Shown piece by piece: positions 51,956 through 64,000 of a stretch of 64,000 nucleotides of DNA. The position numbers were made by a program, and so were the translations under genes. The stretch is from Mercenaria mercenaria (lineage: Eukaryota; Mollusca; Bivalvia; Venerida; Veneridae). The notes under the pieces are model-generated. The model saw only the letters and a program-made list of their open reading frames with translations. It searched no databases and was not told the origin of the DNA. Position 1 is the stretch's first letter. Every line of letters begins with the position of its first letter. Location of the stretch: positions 10,228,501 to 10,292,500 of the forward strand of contig NC_069367.1 in the NCBI RefSeq assembly GCF_021730395.1, given 5' to 3'.

Positions 51956-52384
51956 GGGATAGAATATCTTCAATGCGTCAATACATTTACTTACAGAACA
52001 GAATGGTATATAGTATAATACTGTTGTGTCTTCCTTGCAAATATTGTTTTCTTCAAGCTGAAAAGATACTATTTTTACCTGAAAAAAAGTTAAAACCAGT
52101 TTTTCCACTTGAAACTAATAAGGGATCATCCAGCAATTTTAGCAAAAAAAAAATATATTAGTGTTAAATATTCATTCATGTCATTTATATGACAGCAAAA
52201 ATTGTAATTTTTCAACCATGTATGATGTATATAATTATGCAGATGTTTTAATGTTCTTGTATGTATTTTATACTGTTAATTTATGTATCAACGTGCAAAT
52301 CATGCATGACTTTGGAAAATAAAATCTCTATTTAAATGAGAAAGTCTGCTGTCTTTTACAGTCAGACCTGTAAATCTGTACTAC

Positions 52385-53040
52385 CTGTGTTCAGAGGCCA
52401 CTTGTGAAGAGAAACTGCATGTGAATAGAGACTACCTGTGGACAGAGACAGCCTTTGAACAGAGAGCACCTGTGGACAGAGACAGACTTTGAACAGATAG
52501 CACCTGTGGACAGAGACAGCCTTTGAACAGAGAGCACCAGTCCTTTGGACAGAGACAGCCTTTGAACAGAGAGCACCTGTGGACAGAGACAGCCTTTGAA
52601 CAGAGAGCACCTGTGGACAGAGACAGCCTTTGAACAGAGAGCACCTGTGGACAGAGAAGCCTGTGAGCAGAGACTACCTGTTGACAGAGAGCACCTGTGG
52701 ACAGAAACAGCCTGTGAACAGAGACAACCTGTGGACAGAGACTACCTGTGTACTGAGACAGCCTGTGAATAGGATCCACCTGCGGACAGAAACAACCTGT
52801 GAACAGAGACAACCTGTGAACGTAGACAGCCTGTAAACAGAGATAACCTGTGAGCAGAGACAACCTGTGAACAGAGACAGCCTGTAAACAGAAACATGCT
52901 GTGAACAGAGACATCCTATGAACAGAAACAACCTGTGAACAGAGACAGTCTGTGAACAGAGACAGCCTATGAACACAAACAACCTGTGAACAGAAACAGC
53001 CTGTTAACAGAGACAACCTGTAAACAGAAACAACCTGTCT
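52385..53040. repeat. 17-bp minisatellite with 34-bp dimer half
   Basis: Unit ACAGAGACAGCCTGTGA. From about 52440 to 52660 it repeats as a 34-bp dimer (GACAGCCTTTGAACAGAG + AGCACCTGTGGACAGA); from 52660 to 53040 as single 17-mers with AGCC/AACC variants. It stays open on the minus strand for 207 codons, by composition only. Confidence 0.93.
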
Positions 53041-53454
53041 ATCCTTACATAACACCTATATGACCTGGCTAATATTTATCCAGGGGAAATCAGACAGAAA
53101 GAAAGCTACAGTGTGACCGTGACTATTGTACACACACAAAATAAAGATGAAAATAGTTAAAGGTATACTTGACCGCAGTTTCATGTTTGAAAATATGCAC
53201 AACATCTACATACAATTTATATAAAGAAAGAATTAACATGTCAATATGCCCGTATTAACAGTACATTATTAGATCACTGGCCGAACACAGTATGAATGTA
53301 TGTCCCCAAAACAACTGGAAGTGTTTTTTTAACAATTGACTGTCACTGCATTCCATGTAATATGTAGCTTTATATTTACAACTAACTTATGGAGTTTACT
53401 TTATTTGGTGTGGATTTTCTACATTTGAAGTGAATAGTTAAAGATAATATATTT

Positions 53455-53645
53455 GAGCCGCATCATGAGAAAACCAACATAGTGCATTTGCGACTAGCAT
53501 AGATCCAGACCTTTCAAAGCCTATCTCGATTAGAGAAACCATTAGCGAACAGCATGGATCCTTACCAGACTGCGCAGATGTTCAGGCTGGTCTGGATCCA
53601 TGCTGGTCACAAATGCACAGTGTTGGTTTTCTCATGATGCGGCTC
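53455..53645. repeat. Foldback repeat family A, copy 4
   Basis: GAGCCGCATCATGAGAAAAC to TTTTCTCATGATGCGGCTC, with one inner arm partly deleted (CATAGATCCAGACCTTTCAAAG). Confidence 0.8.
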
Positions 53646-56108
53646 ATATTGGGTATTTTTAAGAAAGCCCCCACCCCACCCGCTCTACCTCTCTCTCACT
53701 GACATATTGTCAGTATGATTTTATATGAAAGACATTGCATTTCAAAGTGAACAATATCCTACTTCTGTATTTATATAATATATATGATATAAAGACTTCC
53801 GTATATTATATTACAGAAATGTGCAAGGATATAATTCTCTTTCTTCAAGCGTTAATAAAGACAGAAATCTGATAGCCCATGTTTTGCACAGACAAGGAAA
53901 TGTTTTACATTACATGATGGGCTGAAGAAATTATTTTCTTGCGCATTCGCCAGGGTATGCAAATAATTCGAGACTGCACTTAATGGTTTAGGTCAATACG
54001 GATCAAGGCAAAATGTTCGATTTTACGGAACTTCTCGAAGTCGTCTGCTACAATTTTCTCTAACGAGATTGAATTTCATACGTTTCAGTTTCTTCTCTTT
54101 AGCAGAATTTAAGTTCCGTCTTATTCACTACAAACAGGCTTAGACGTTTAAAGCTGTCAGAACGAGCAGTTTTGTAAATAACTACAATCGGGGACAAATA
54201 ATTACGGCATTCCTATGTATAGGATTACCTTACCCAGTTCAAATCCACCCCATTGTATGGTTTATCAATGGATTTTTCTACCTTGTAAATAGTGCGGACC
54301 AATTTAACTGTACGTAGTAAGCCATGCGAAGCATGAAAATTATACATTGTCAACATTCTACCTTAAAGACTGGATATACAACATTTTTGATTAAGTGTTG
54401 GTTCTTTTTTTCAATTGCTACATTTAAATCGTCAAATATTCAATGATTTATTTGTTTTCATGTTAAACTGCGCGTGTTACGATATCGAGTATGTTTGGTT
54501 AAGACGACTGATACACGTTTAAATTGTGCTGAATATTTAAAAAGGAACTTGCATGCCAGGATTTTATACATGACAAATATATGGTAAGCAATTTTAAAGT
54601 ATCTTATCTTCGGATGTGTAGATATACAAGGTTTTTCAATATAAGAGTAAATATATCAATAAATCTAGGTACTGTAGATAAATAGGGCGTTTATATGGTT
54701 AGTAGCAGGAACAGAAGTGCTCTCGTATTTATTTCTATAGGCGAAATCGAAATGTATATATCATATATCACAATAATGGACGAAGTTGAATAAGTGGGAA
54801 GACATGCATAATGATAATACCCCGAAACCAGGATTTAGCTACCAATATTTTAGCAAGTTCGGCAATATCTTATTTTAGAATTAAGGTATAAAGCCAGCGC
54901 TCCCGAGATATAGAAAGCTTGCAACTTGCAAGCCTTCCTATAGTATAAATAACATTTGTAAAAGTGCCAAAATGTCAAGAATAAAGCTTTAATACCATGT
55001 TTGTATCTTAAATATAGGACGTGTGAACGTGTCCTTGCACAAACTGAAACTCTTGCAAGAATAGACTTAAAGCAGACTTTTTCTTGCGAACACGTAGATT
55101 TTTAAAATAAAGAATATGCCAAGCAATAAATCCCTATAAACAGAAATTTTAAAATTGCTTTTATGTAAATGTACATGTCAAGCCTTGTCTGGTTTAAAGT
55201 AAAATTGTTAATAATGAAATAGTTAGGGTGTTAAGCTTGTCCAGGCGTAGCCGTTGTAAGATCCTGCGTGAAGTGGTGAAAAACAATAATATTTGTTGAT
55301 TTTATTTTCCCGTGTTAAAGGTAGGTGAAAACATCCTTACGTGGTCGTATATTACAAACACGGTATTGGTTTACAGAATACAGTCATGCAACATCATATA
55401 CATTGTACTTATTGAATGGCTTACCGGTCAGTAGTCAGAACTATTGCCCTAGGTCAGAGGGTCATTCAATAAGTGCTTTATCATGTTGCATCAGATATAA
55501 ATTTTTAAAGTTTTATTTTTAATGATTGGCTTATTAGCCCAGTTGATATTTGTCGAATATAGAACAGTAATATAGCACAAACTATGGAATGAAGATTAAT
55601 ATAACGAGTCATGTAAAACCGGTTTTAGGAAAGGTAAATTTGGCGTGTAAAATCAGCCAGCACCACCTGTTACACAGCCGCCCCATACCCTAATCAAACT
55701 GATTTGGCTGATGATAAGGCGCCACCTGTACACCCATTGGTCTGCGAGTTTGAACCCCTTTGAGGTCAGGAATGCACCTCACTGAATCCGGGCGTTACTT
55801 GTCTTTCAAAGAAAGTGGGCCAAATAATGACTAAAAGCTTTAAAAAACGTTATCCACTGCTTTTGTTTCGTATTGTGTCTCTTGTCTATAAATTGCGCGT
55901 GTAAAAGACTTCCAGTGCTAAATAATTGTTTCCTATAAATCGCTGTGATATTGATCCGGCTGCGCGGCCTTCGTCTGAGAAATTTTAATTTGTTGCGTGA
56001 ATAATATGTTTCATCTCCTTAAGCTGACAATAATAGAAGGCTGCAAAGCTACAGTTGTCTCTGTTAATATGATTAAATTTGTTTGAAAATTCGAGATATT
56101 TACAGATA
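53646..56108. other. No gene recognised
   Basis: AT-rich. Around 55660-55830 a phrase with GAGTTTGAACCCC could be a decayed tRNA-like B-box, but no full SINE can be outlined. Open frames under 70 codons have no features. Confidence 0.35.
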
Positions 56109-56289
56109 CAGACAAACCTGTGCTAAACACCACCTTTGGCCAGAGACCACCTTGCTCTATAGACCACGTGTTTAATTTCATATTTTAACATGAACAGTGA
56201 ATTTTAACCTGTGAATAAAGACCATCTGCCCGTAAAGACCATTTTTTTTTGTCTCTCCCAGTGATGGTCTTTATAGAGAGGTTTTATTG
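56109..56289. mobile_element. Short Tigger-like MITE
   Basis: TA|CAGACAAACCTGTGCTAAA at the left and CTTTATAGAGAGGTTTTATTG|TA at the right. Internal AGAGACCACCTTGCTCTATA and AAAGACCAT phrases are characteristic of pogo/Tigger-derived MITEs. 181 bp, no frame. The stretch 56290-57044 to the right shows nothing. Confidence 0.65.
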
Positions 56290-57257
56290 TACTTTTTCCG
56301 CCGACTGGGTTATATGAAACAGGTGCATAACACATTTTATAAATAATTATAAAATGTCCAGTATACTTCATCATTTCGCGATATATCACACGATAAAACT
56401 TAACAAGTGGGTTTTATGCGATTATGAAACGTAAAGAATTACTTTTATGACCTATATTTTATGGTGATTCTTTTTTATTTGTTCATTCAGCTGTGAGAAA
56501 AAATAATAAAGGTGAACAGAATGTCGTATTGGAATGTGCATTTAATAACTTTATATTATCGTTTATTCGATAAATAAAGTCAATTTTAGCATATCAATAT
56601 AACATATGCAATAAAACGTATCTAAATATACCAATAAAATGGAGGGTGTTGTTACTTAAGGTTTACGAATACCGACCTCCAAAATTTACTTTTTAAAGGC
56701 ACTCCTTTAAAAGTAACGCATGCATGCTTTTCCTTTGCTGATTAAAATCTGTCCTGTTCTATAATTAAGCGAATACTCTGCTAAGTAGGCCCATACTGAC
56801 CCGGACTGTTGCTTCAATGGAGTAAACATACACAAAACAAATAAATACATAAACATTTTTATAGTTGTAAATCTAAAATCTTGTCTGGGTCATTGCTTAA
56901 AGGTCAAAGACAGCAGCTAGTTACTCCTGCGATAACGTTGTTTGTCGAATGAGATTTTATTTACTGATCCTGCAGTCACAAATTTAAATTGACGTTATCT
57001 TTAGTTTCGTTTATTTGTTACCTAGTTTCACAACTTCGTCGTTTGAGCCGTGCCGTGACAAAACCAACATAGTGGGTTTGCGACCAGCATGGATCCGGAC
57101 CAGCCTGCGCATCCGCGCAGTCTGGTCAGGATCCATGCTCTTCGCTAACGGTTTCTCTAATTGCAATTGGATTTAAAAGCGAACAGCATGGATCCTGACC
57201 GGACTGCGCGGATGCGCAGGCTGGTCTGGATCCATATGCTGGTCGCAAACCCACTAT

Positions 57258-60110
57258 CATTACCAACTTTTAGTAACATCTCGAAACCGATAAAGCGGGA
57301 CAGATTTACCCCATCTAAAAATCAATAAACCAATAATCCCAATATCATCGCTACCGACGGATTCGTTGATTTCCGTACTATTGTTGTTGTTGTAGTAACC
57401 CCGGGGGAAAAATCGAAAAATTAACATCTTTGGTCATTATCTGATGCATTTCAGGCGGGCGGTTTGCTAAACGATATACTTGAATTGAATGAAGTTTTGA
57501 TAATTATAAAAGTGAAAATCGGAACAAGTCGAAAATCTACATAATACTTTATAATTGTCAAATATCAAAGTTTTATTTAAGAATATGAATATGTTATCTA
57601 AAATATTTAGAAAGCGTTACATTTTATACATCGAACACATAGATTTAACTTCCTTTTAATACATGAAACATCATGCTAACGTATATCTATGTATAGAAAA
57701 GAGATATTTACGCACAAGAAACTGTCTGTAAATAAAATAAATAAATTTAAGAATATGAATAAGTTATCCAAAATATTTATACGCGCTTTCTTTCACATAT
57801 TATGAACATTAGAATATGAGCTTTTTCTTTAGTGATTCTGAATATTTTCAAAATTCTAAATCACTAACGTTTCGATTTTCACCGTAAAAAGGTAGTAAAA
57901 AACAGCAAATTTTTCATGTATTTCCATAACATAAATTTGTCAGTATTTAAGTTTTGAAGCCTTCATAAGAAATATAGCTTTTTCTTTTCAAGATATTTTA
58001 AAAGGTATTTTTGTTGGTCGAACGATCTGGAGGCCGGTCGCTTTAAAGAAAAAGAAGTATGAAATAAGACTTATACTTTTAAAAGGAAATACTTAACCCT
58101 TACCATGCTGGACACGATTGGTTCTTTCCCTTTTCAATCAGTGTAAAGGGCATGATCAGCCTGCACATCCGTGCAGACTGATCATGAATCTGCACTGTCT
58201 GCCATTCAGCCAGTAACTTTTTGGTATGCACCCTTTTCATAATTAATAGTACTGTCCAAATTGAAAGATAGACAAGTTCATTATTGTAATTTAGCATGGT
58301 AAGGATCAAGTTTCTTATATCGTGCCTAAATAGAAAATACATATTTGCGTGAGTTGAATAAGTACTGCTGACAAATACTACTACCATGTAAAACTTTAAC
58401 TATAAATATATTGTTACAGGAAAAAAAACAACATTAAATAACAATAACTTCATCAATATTCAATTTTAGAATAGCGGACTTAACTAAGTAATAACTTAAG
58501 ATTTTTCGTGAAATTTGGGCCAGGATCTTTACTCAGTAAATATTTACGGAACAACCTGTTAACGATGTGAATTCTAAATTTGTACTGATTCTTCCTACTG
58601 TCATACAATTCATGAAAAAAGGTAAAAAATCGTAAAAAAAAGTTTCCTGAAAGGGAAAAAGGAAAAGACTATATAAAGACAGAAGAAAGTGAAAGACATA
58701 AATTACAACGCAAAAACCTAAAACCATAAAAATATCTATCACTTATTGTAAAATGGGGTAACATCTCTTTTATGACCCCCCTTGAAACAACACTGACCGG
58801 ATATTGTTTACCCCCAGGCAATATTGTAATCACAAAAAAAGTCAAAGGGTAATTTAAAGATATTTTTTTACAATTAAATCATTTTATGCTTAATGTGTGT
58901 GCAATCTTGAGACAAAACAAATAACAGATATCGCGTTTTTAAAACGAATGATTAAAGAATGTACAAAAAAACATGCATTAATTTAGAAAACTGATAATAT
59001 ACAAAGGAGGTTCGGAAAGAAGCAGAATTTTCAGTTCATCAAGGCTCTCTTCCCAAAAATTTAAAATTTGGTCATATTTAAAAATAATAGAAAAATTTTT
59101 TTTTTGTCTAAAAATTATTAAAAATCCCATATGAAGAAAAAAAGATGACCGCGTCGGAGATCGGGCCCGGACCGCCGCGGCAATAAAAAAAAATCTCCAG
59201 ATCGTTCGGCAAAAAATATATAGGTATCTGGAAATTAATAAATTAATCATCGCTATATTTTTTAAGAATGCTTTGAAACTCAATTACTGACAGACTATAA
59301 TTTAGGAAACACATGAGAATTAGTTGCTTTAAGTATATTTTTGGGGATGAAAAAATTTAAAAACATTAGTATATTGAATGCGAATTGAACACTAAATCCT
59401 CCATAGCGTTTTTTAAAAGACAGCGGATCTAGGTTTCGGCGTTTCTGAGTTCAACAATTAATTTGTTTTTAAATTTTTCTTATTACGTCTGTTGTTTTTT
59501 TTTTCATTTTTTTTTCTGTTTTTTTTTGTCAATGTGAAGTTGCCCACAATTCATAGGCTTTGAGCTATAACAATTTGTACCGGCAAAGTCAGACTAGCAG
59601 CGAAAAATTATTTCCGTAACAGCTTCCCAGTACTTACGGGTAACGGCGGAAAAAGCCCGGAATTTTTAAAGAAATGTTCACTGTACACACTAAAATGCAA
59701 AAAGGACCAAACAAATCATTATAAAATTTAAAACAAATTACAAATAACGAAAATTGAATAATTTTTCTACATTTTTAGGGGTATCGAATTTTTGATTTTT
59801 TGCGGAAAATATCTCATTTTATCTGTTATATTTGAAAAAGTCAGTTTTTTTTACCCGTTTCCTACAGAGTCTATATGAACTGAGGTGGGTCTATTTAAAG
59901 TCAAAAAGGACCAACCAAATATTAAAATATTTTTTTAAAAAAATATTCATAACATCCGGAATAAATTAAACTTTAATTTGTGGGGTATCGAATTTTTGAT
60001 TTTCAAATAGAACTTTTTCTATTTAAGTTTAAGTATTTTTTTCCTTCTTTGTTTATATAGGCAAATTTATCGATTTTCCAATAGATCGATGTTACTAAAA
60101 GTTGGTAATG
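57258..60110. mobile_element. 2.85-kb TIR element inserted in foldback repeat, no visible target duplication
   Basis: Ends CATTACCAACTTTTAGTAAC (plus ATC) at 57258-57280 and its perfect inverse at 60088-60110. Joining 57257 to 60111 restores the family A wording CCACTATGTTGG with no duplicated base. Inside are the family B-type copy at 58098, a GC-rich 34-bp island (about 59147-59180) and a duplicated segment with GGGGTATCGAATTTTTGATT (about 59777 and 59979) and AAAGGACCAA. The longest open frame (minus, 59283-58978) shows no transposase features. It is non-autonomous or badly decayed; superfamily unknown. Confidence 0.75.
58098..58304. repeat. Foldback family B-related copy nested in the 2.85-kb element
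   Basis: CCTTACCATGCT at the left is inverted as AGCATGGTAAGG at the right. The interior has GATCAGCCTGCACATCCGTG and CAGACTGATCATG. This makes three levels: B copy in TIR element in A copy. Confidence 0.75.
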
Positions 60111-60134
60111 GTTGGTTTTCTCATGGCGCGGCTC

Positions 60135-63100
60135 ATTTCTCCTTTTTCACAAGCCAAGGAACAAATTTTTGGAAATTAAAGATAAAGTTGAGACATATGG
60201 AAGTTAAAAAAACCACTTCCCGGTTAGTCATCAATGTGGGTATATCTGGAATGATTTTTAATTTATCCTTCAAAACTGCGGTAAAATATCATTGTAGACA
60301 AATCACACGAAATAAGACTTTCTGATTCTGTTCCCATATCATAATTTAATGTGTTGAGACGGCGTTTTCGTTACGTTTCGTAATTGTTAAATTTCAGCCT
60401 TGTCAAATTTTCTGGAGAAGAAAGACATAGATTTTTTTTTTGGATAACGTTGTTTAACATCTGTATCGTACAATTTCTACAACGGTTGTCTGATACCTTA
60501 AGGTCAGGAAAAAAAATCCATCATGGTTTGAAAATTTACGTGCGGTGGGAGATTTTCACCTTAATTTATCGCATGATGAGTTGCGGATCGCTGTGGTGTG
60601 TTTTGTGGAATATTTATTGATACTATTTTTGTAAGTTGCTTCGTTGCTTTTGTGAAAATTCAACGGAGCTTATAGTTTAACCAAATATAGAGTCATCTAC
60701 ATTTATCAAATTTGTTCTGTGAATTACCGTGTCAGAAGCTGACAATGCAGATTTCATTAAAGATAGCGAACCGTATAGGCTGGTATGTGTTTCACTGGCC
60801 TTGGTAGACAGCTGTTCTTATCTGGTCACTCGAGATTCATTTTTTTGTATATTTCTGAATGCTAAATTTTAGGCTTTATCAAGAAATATTATTGTAACAA
60901 ATATATCGAGAAAAATCTAATGTTTTTGATATCATCTATCATATCCCGTTACTAATCTGATATCAAGCAAAATATTTTATCGTATAGCGTAACTGATATA
61001 AAATCACGCTTTATATCTTTTTATTTCCCTGCTAATTTATGAAACTCGAATAGCTTTAAGATATATTAATATCATTTCTGCATTCAAATCATGCACACAT
61101 GGTTGGCATATCGCATTTTTAAATTAACAAATTCCGTATCAAGTCGAATTAAATGCTAATCAGGTTTGCCCGCAGAGACCAAAAGTAGACCAGACGTGCA
61201 TCTTTTCATTAAATTTTACAAAAATGATGCCGCTCACTCACATCGAAGTTATAGATATTTAATATTATATTTATATAGCAACAATCATTCGTGCATTGAT
61301 CTCTTTTGAAGCAGTTTGTAGTTTACTTCACATAACACCAGACGACCTTTTAGTAAATATTGATGGATTTTGTTGATAAACAGTGACAAAGTTTGTTGTC
61401 ATAGATGATGCGCAATGATCCTACCCCTAGGGAACTATTTTAACATGCCAGATTTTTATCAGGTCGTGTTGTAAATAAGGACATACCATTCGCTTTCAAT
61501 TTACTTTTACCACGAATGTTACCAAGTATGAAGTGCGAATCCTATTGCAATATACTTTTACGTATATCGGGCTTCGTTTATGCAGGATGCTACGCAGTTT
61601 GCATATCTTTTTATCATTTGAAGGCGTGGTTGATTTCAAGGTGTACATGGCCTATTGCATTTCTGTACAATCATTTCTTTGATCTTAATATTGACACACA
61701 TGTATTTTACTACACAAAGTCCTTGTTAAAAGTAAAAACCTTCCATTGTGTGCTAAAAAAATTGAATTCGGGAACGTACGAGTAACGTCAAAAGTTGAAA
61801 CCCTTTAGTTGTAACATAAGAAATACGATCCAAAATCATGAAAATAATCAGTTGTTTTACACTGATAAAACGGGACGTCTTATGCTGTTATTTCAATTTC
61901 AGGCATATTTTTATTTCATGTTATATTATAGAAACAATGATACTTATATTAAAATCGTGCATTAAAATGTGATAACTACATTTTAAACCTTTCAGATATT
62001 CCCTTTAAACATCTGAATGTGAAAGAACATTTTTTCTGTCTCGTAAAGTTTGTATTTTCTTTATTAAATGTGATTTCACCCACAAATGTCAAGAAATGGT
62101 TTCGTGTTAAATAAACGGTTAAGAAATAAAGTGTTTGCAATCAATTTCTTAACAACACACTTATCAAACTTGCAAGAATATTGTGCGAGTTTTTCATTTG
62201 ACTGATGAGAACCTATTTTCGGATAGTAAAGACGCGGGTTAATAACTGAAAAATTACTATCAGTTTTTATGGTTCTCTTTGAAAATCCACTTTTTTAAAC
62301 AAATGACAGATCGTTCTATCATTGTAGGTAATACTTGTATTTGCGTTATTGAATACAACAAAGAAGCTGGATTTAAACGCTCTGTGATGTAGTTTCTTTT
62401 GACGATTAGTGTTTTTGTAAGTTGACAATTTTAAAACTCATTCATCTGTAAAAAAAATTATCATTTTTTGCAAGCATTTTCAAAATTAACTGTCTTTTAC
62501 AGAGACAAGTAAGCAATTGATCAAACTGTTACAACCAAAAAGATAACAGTTACTTTTTGTATACGTTGATAACAAAATCATGGTTGATTTTTTTATTGTT
62601 TAATTACTGAAAACGTGACATTTTAAGAACTTGCAATTCCTGTAACTCAAACATAGAAAATGCTATTTTTTTAACTTAGCAATTGCTTATCAGATTCTTC
62701 GAAATCAGCGAAAAAAATAATCTGAAATAGTTAGATTTTATCATATAGTGATTTTTCCAACATTTATACCTGAACATGTCTTAAATTTTGTATTATTCTA
62801 AGTGAAATTACAAACTCAAAGGCGCGAAAACACGTGGCATCTTGTTTTTTTACGTATTCACAAACAGTCAAAATTTCTTAACAACAACGTTTCAAGTTCA
62901 ATGACAAGCCTGCAAAATTTCCCGCAATTTCAGTCACGTAAAAAAAGAGAAAAAATCCTAAAGGTACTATTTGTTTTAAAAATTGTTACAAATTACATAC
63001 ACTTTTCGCAATTTTTTCACGCATTGGTGTTGTTTTTTCGTGTGACTGTGATTAAACGATAACCTTTTTAATACTTTACTGTAGCCTAATTATTGCTGTA

Positions 63101-64000
63101 TTTTTTGATACTTTTTTCAAGAAAATAGGATGAATAGTCATTAAAAACTTTATATTTATTTATATCACTTCCAAGAAGTTAAGCATGGGCCGCAACTTTT
63201 GACGTTACGTCACCGTGTTTCGTTTTAATGACAAAATAAAATATAATCGCAACCAACACGGCTGCACCCAAATGTGGGGTTTTTAGATTGCGATACACCA
63301 TGAAATAAATCATTATTTTTTTCGAACACTATATTAACAAATAAATCTCCAAATTACAAACAGTTTATATCAGATTTAGTTTCAAGTTGAAAAAAAGAGA
63401 AACGATTTAACTGAATTATCACCGGGAAGAAGTATTTTCGTTATTCCTGTAAAAACAGATGGAAATTTACATTTTAGTCTAAACTATGTGCATATATATT
63501 TAATGGATTGTTGACTTTTATAACCAAATGAATATTCGTGCATATCGGTGCGATTAATTAAATGCCTGTTTCACAGAAAACGCAACATCATTAAAACATC
63601 AGACGGTTTCATAACCGCATTTTCAAGATTGGTATCGGTATAGTTTAATATATGTATTAGCATTTAATTTCAATCGTAAGAAATAATTTGCAACGAACTA
63701 AACTTAGATATAACGTATAATTATATTAAATATATAGAGAACACATTATTACACGACTCATCGAAAGTTAACATCCGGGCGTCTGATTTGGTGAATACCT
63801 GAATACTAAATTTTGATATTAAAAAGATATGTAGTTTTAAAAAAAGATGCAAGGCAAAGTAATATTAAACTGTCGTTAGTTTGTTCTTTTAAATAAATAC
63901 AATTAAAATGGAGTACTGAAAGTCACTTTAAGGCACTGATCTCCAGATTTTGGATAAAAATAATCTTTCTTTCAAATCGAAGTTTGGTCATATTATGGAC
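60135..64000. other. No gene recognised
   Basis: Nearly 4 kb of AT-rich DNA without SINE, MITE or minisatellite that I could see, unlike the rest of the window. Open frames of 78-89 codons (60384-60620, 61516-61785, 62802-63062) have no domain, no clear splice context and biased composition. CRE-like TGACGTTACGTCA is at about 63200. Confidence 0.35.

Larger units (their letters stand above)
57045..60134. repeat. Foldback repeat family A, copy 5, split by a 2.85-kb element
   Basis: Left part 57045-57257 (GAGCCGTGCCGTGAC... to CGCAAACCCACTAT) and right part 60111-60134 (GTTGGTTTTCTCATGGCGCG + GCTC) join to a normal family A end when the middle is left out. Its centre shows that it lies in the opposite direction to copies 1 and 3. 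Confidence 0.85.

Noticed and set aside
52432-53055. 207-codon minus-strand open frame, VHRLSLFTGCLCSQVVSV-like
   Set aside because: It is a translation of the 17-bp minisatellite; another frame of the same array is also open.
61516-61785. 89-codon plus-strand open frame with hydrophobic stretches
   Set aside because: No homology that I recognise; AT-rich codon use is like the surrounding non-coding DNA.

Overview
The window is animal nuclear DNA, most likely from a heterodont bivalve (venerid-like clam). Three things point there: two host genes with consensus GT/AG introns, an AT-rich repeat-packed background, and foldback and tRNA-derived repeats of the kind common in clam genomes. The species call is inference and needs a database search. 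There is no bacterial-style gene organisation.

Layout. 1-3276: the 5' part of a minus-strand Ty3/Gypsy LTR retrotransposon (LTR, primer binding site, gag, start of pol) that runs off the left edge. 4957-6323: the first three coding exons of a minus-strand SLC17 (sialin/vesicular glutamate transporter type) major-facilitator gene. Its remaining exons are not seen; the Ty3 element lies in the same orientation in what would be its next intron, or beyond its end. 6.3-27.8 kb: gene-poor DNA with foldback repeats, SINEs, a decayed LINE, minisatellites and three unusual TIR elements. 27872-45588: a complete nine-exon plus-strand gene, reconstructed here by splice sites and reading phase. It encodes a 387-residue FYTTD1/UIF-like mRNA-export adaptor: N-terminal UAP56-binding motif, long RGG-rich middle, UIF-type C-terminus. 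Its introns hold at least ten mobile elements, including TTAA-, hAT- and TA-flanked MITEs, SINEs, and a 3.3-kb element with a recurring GGGGACGGACGTTACA motif. 45.6-49.4 kb: the probable 3' UTR, then a Tigger/pogo-like MITE. 49.4-53.0 kb: three unrelated minisatellites (25-, 20- and 17-bp units) close together. 53.0-64.0 kb: no recognisable gene, but a three-level nest of elements at 57.0-60.1 kb.

The two host genes have no evident functional link. The more original content is in the mobile DNA: a MITE family with Mutator-type 9-10 bp target duplications and a tRNA-like core (14501-14909 and 21161-21700); a 1.57-kb element whose 400-bp inverted arms are built from minisatellite arrays that switch strand, flanked by a 6-bp duplication (12317-13902); the intronic motif-rich element (32376-35653); and a 2.85-kb TIR element that interrupts a foldback repeat without a visible target duplication (57258-60110).

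All exon boundaries and element ends were read by eye. Stretches described as empty mean that I recognised nothing in them, not that nothing is there.
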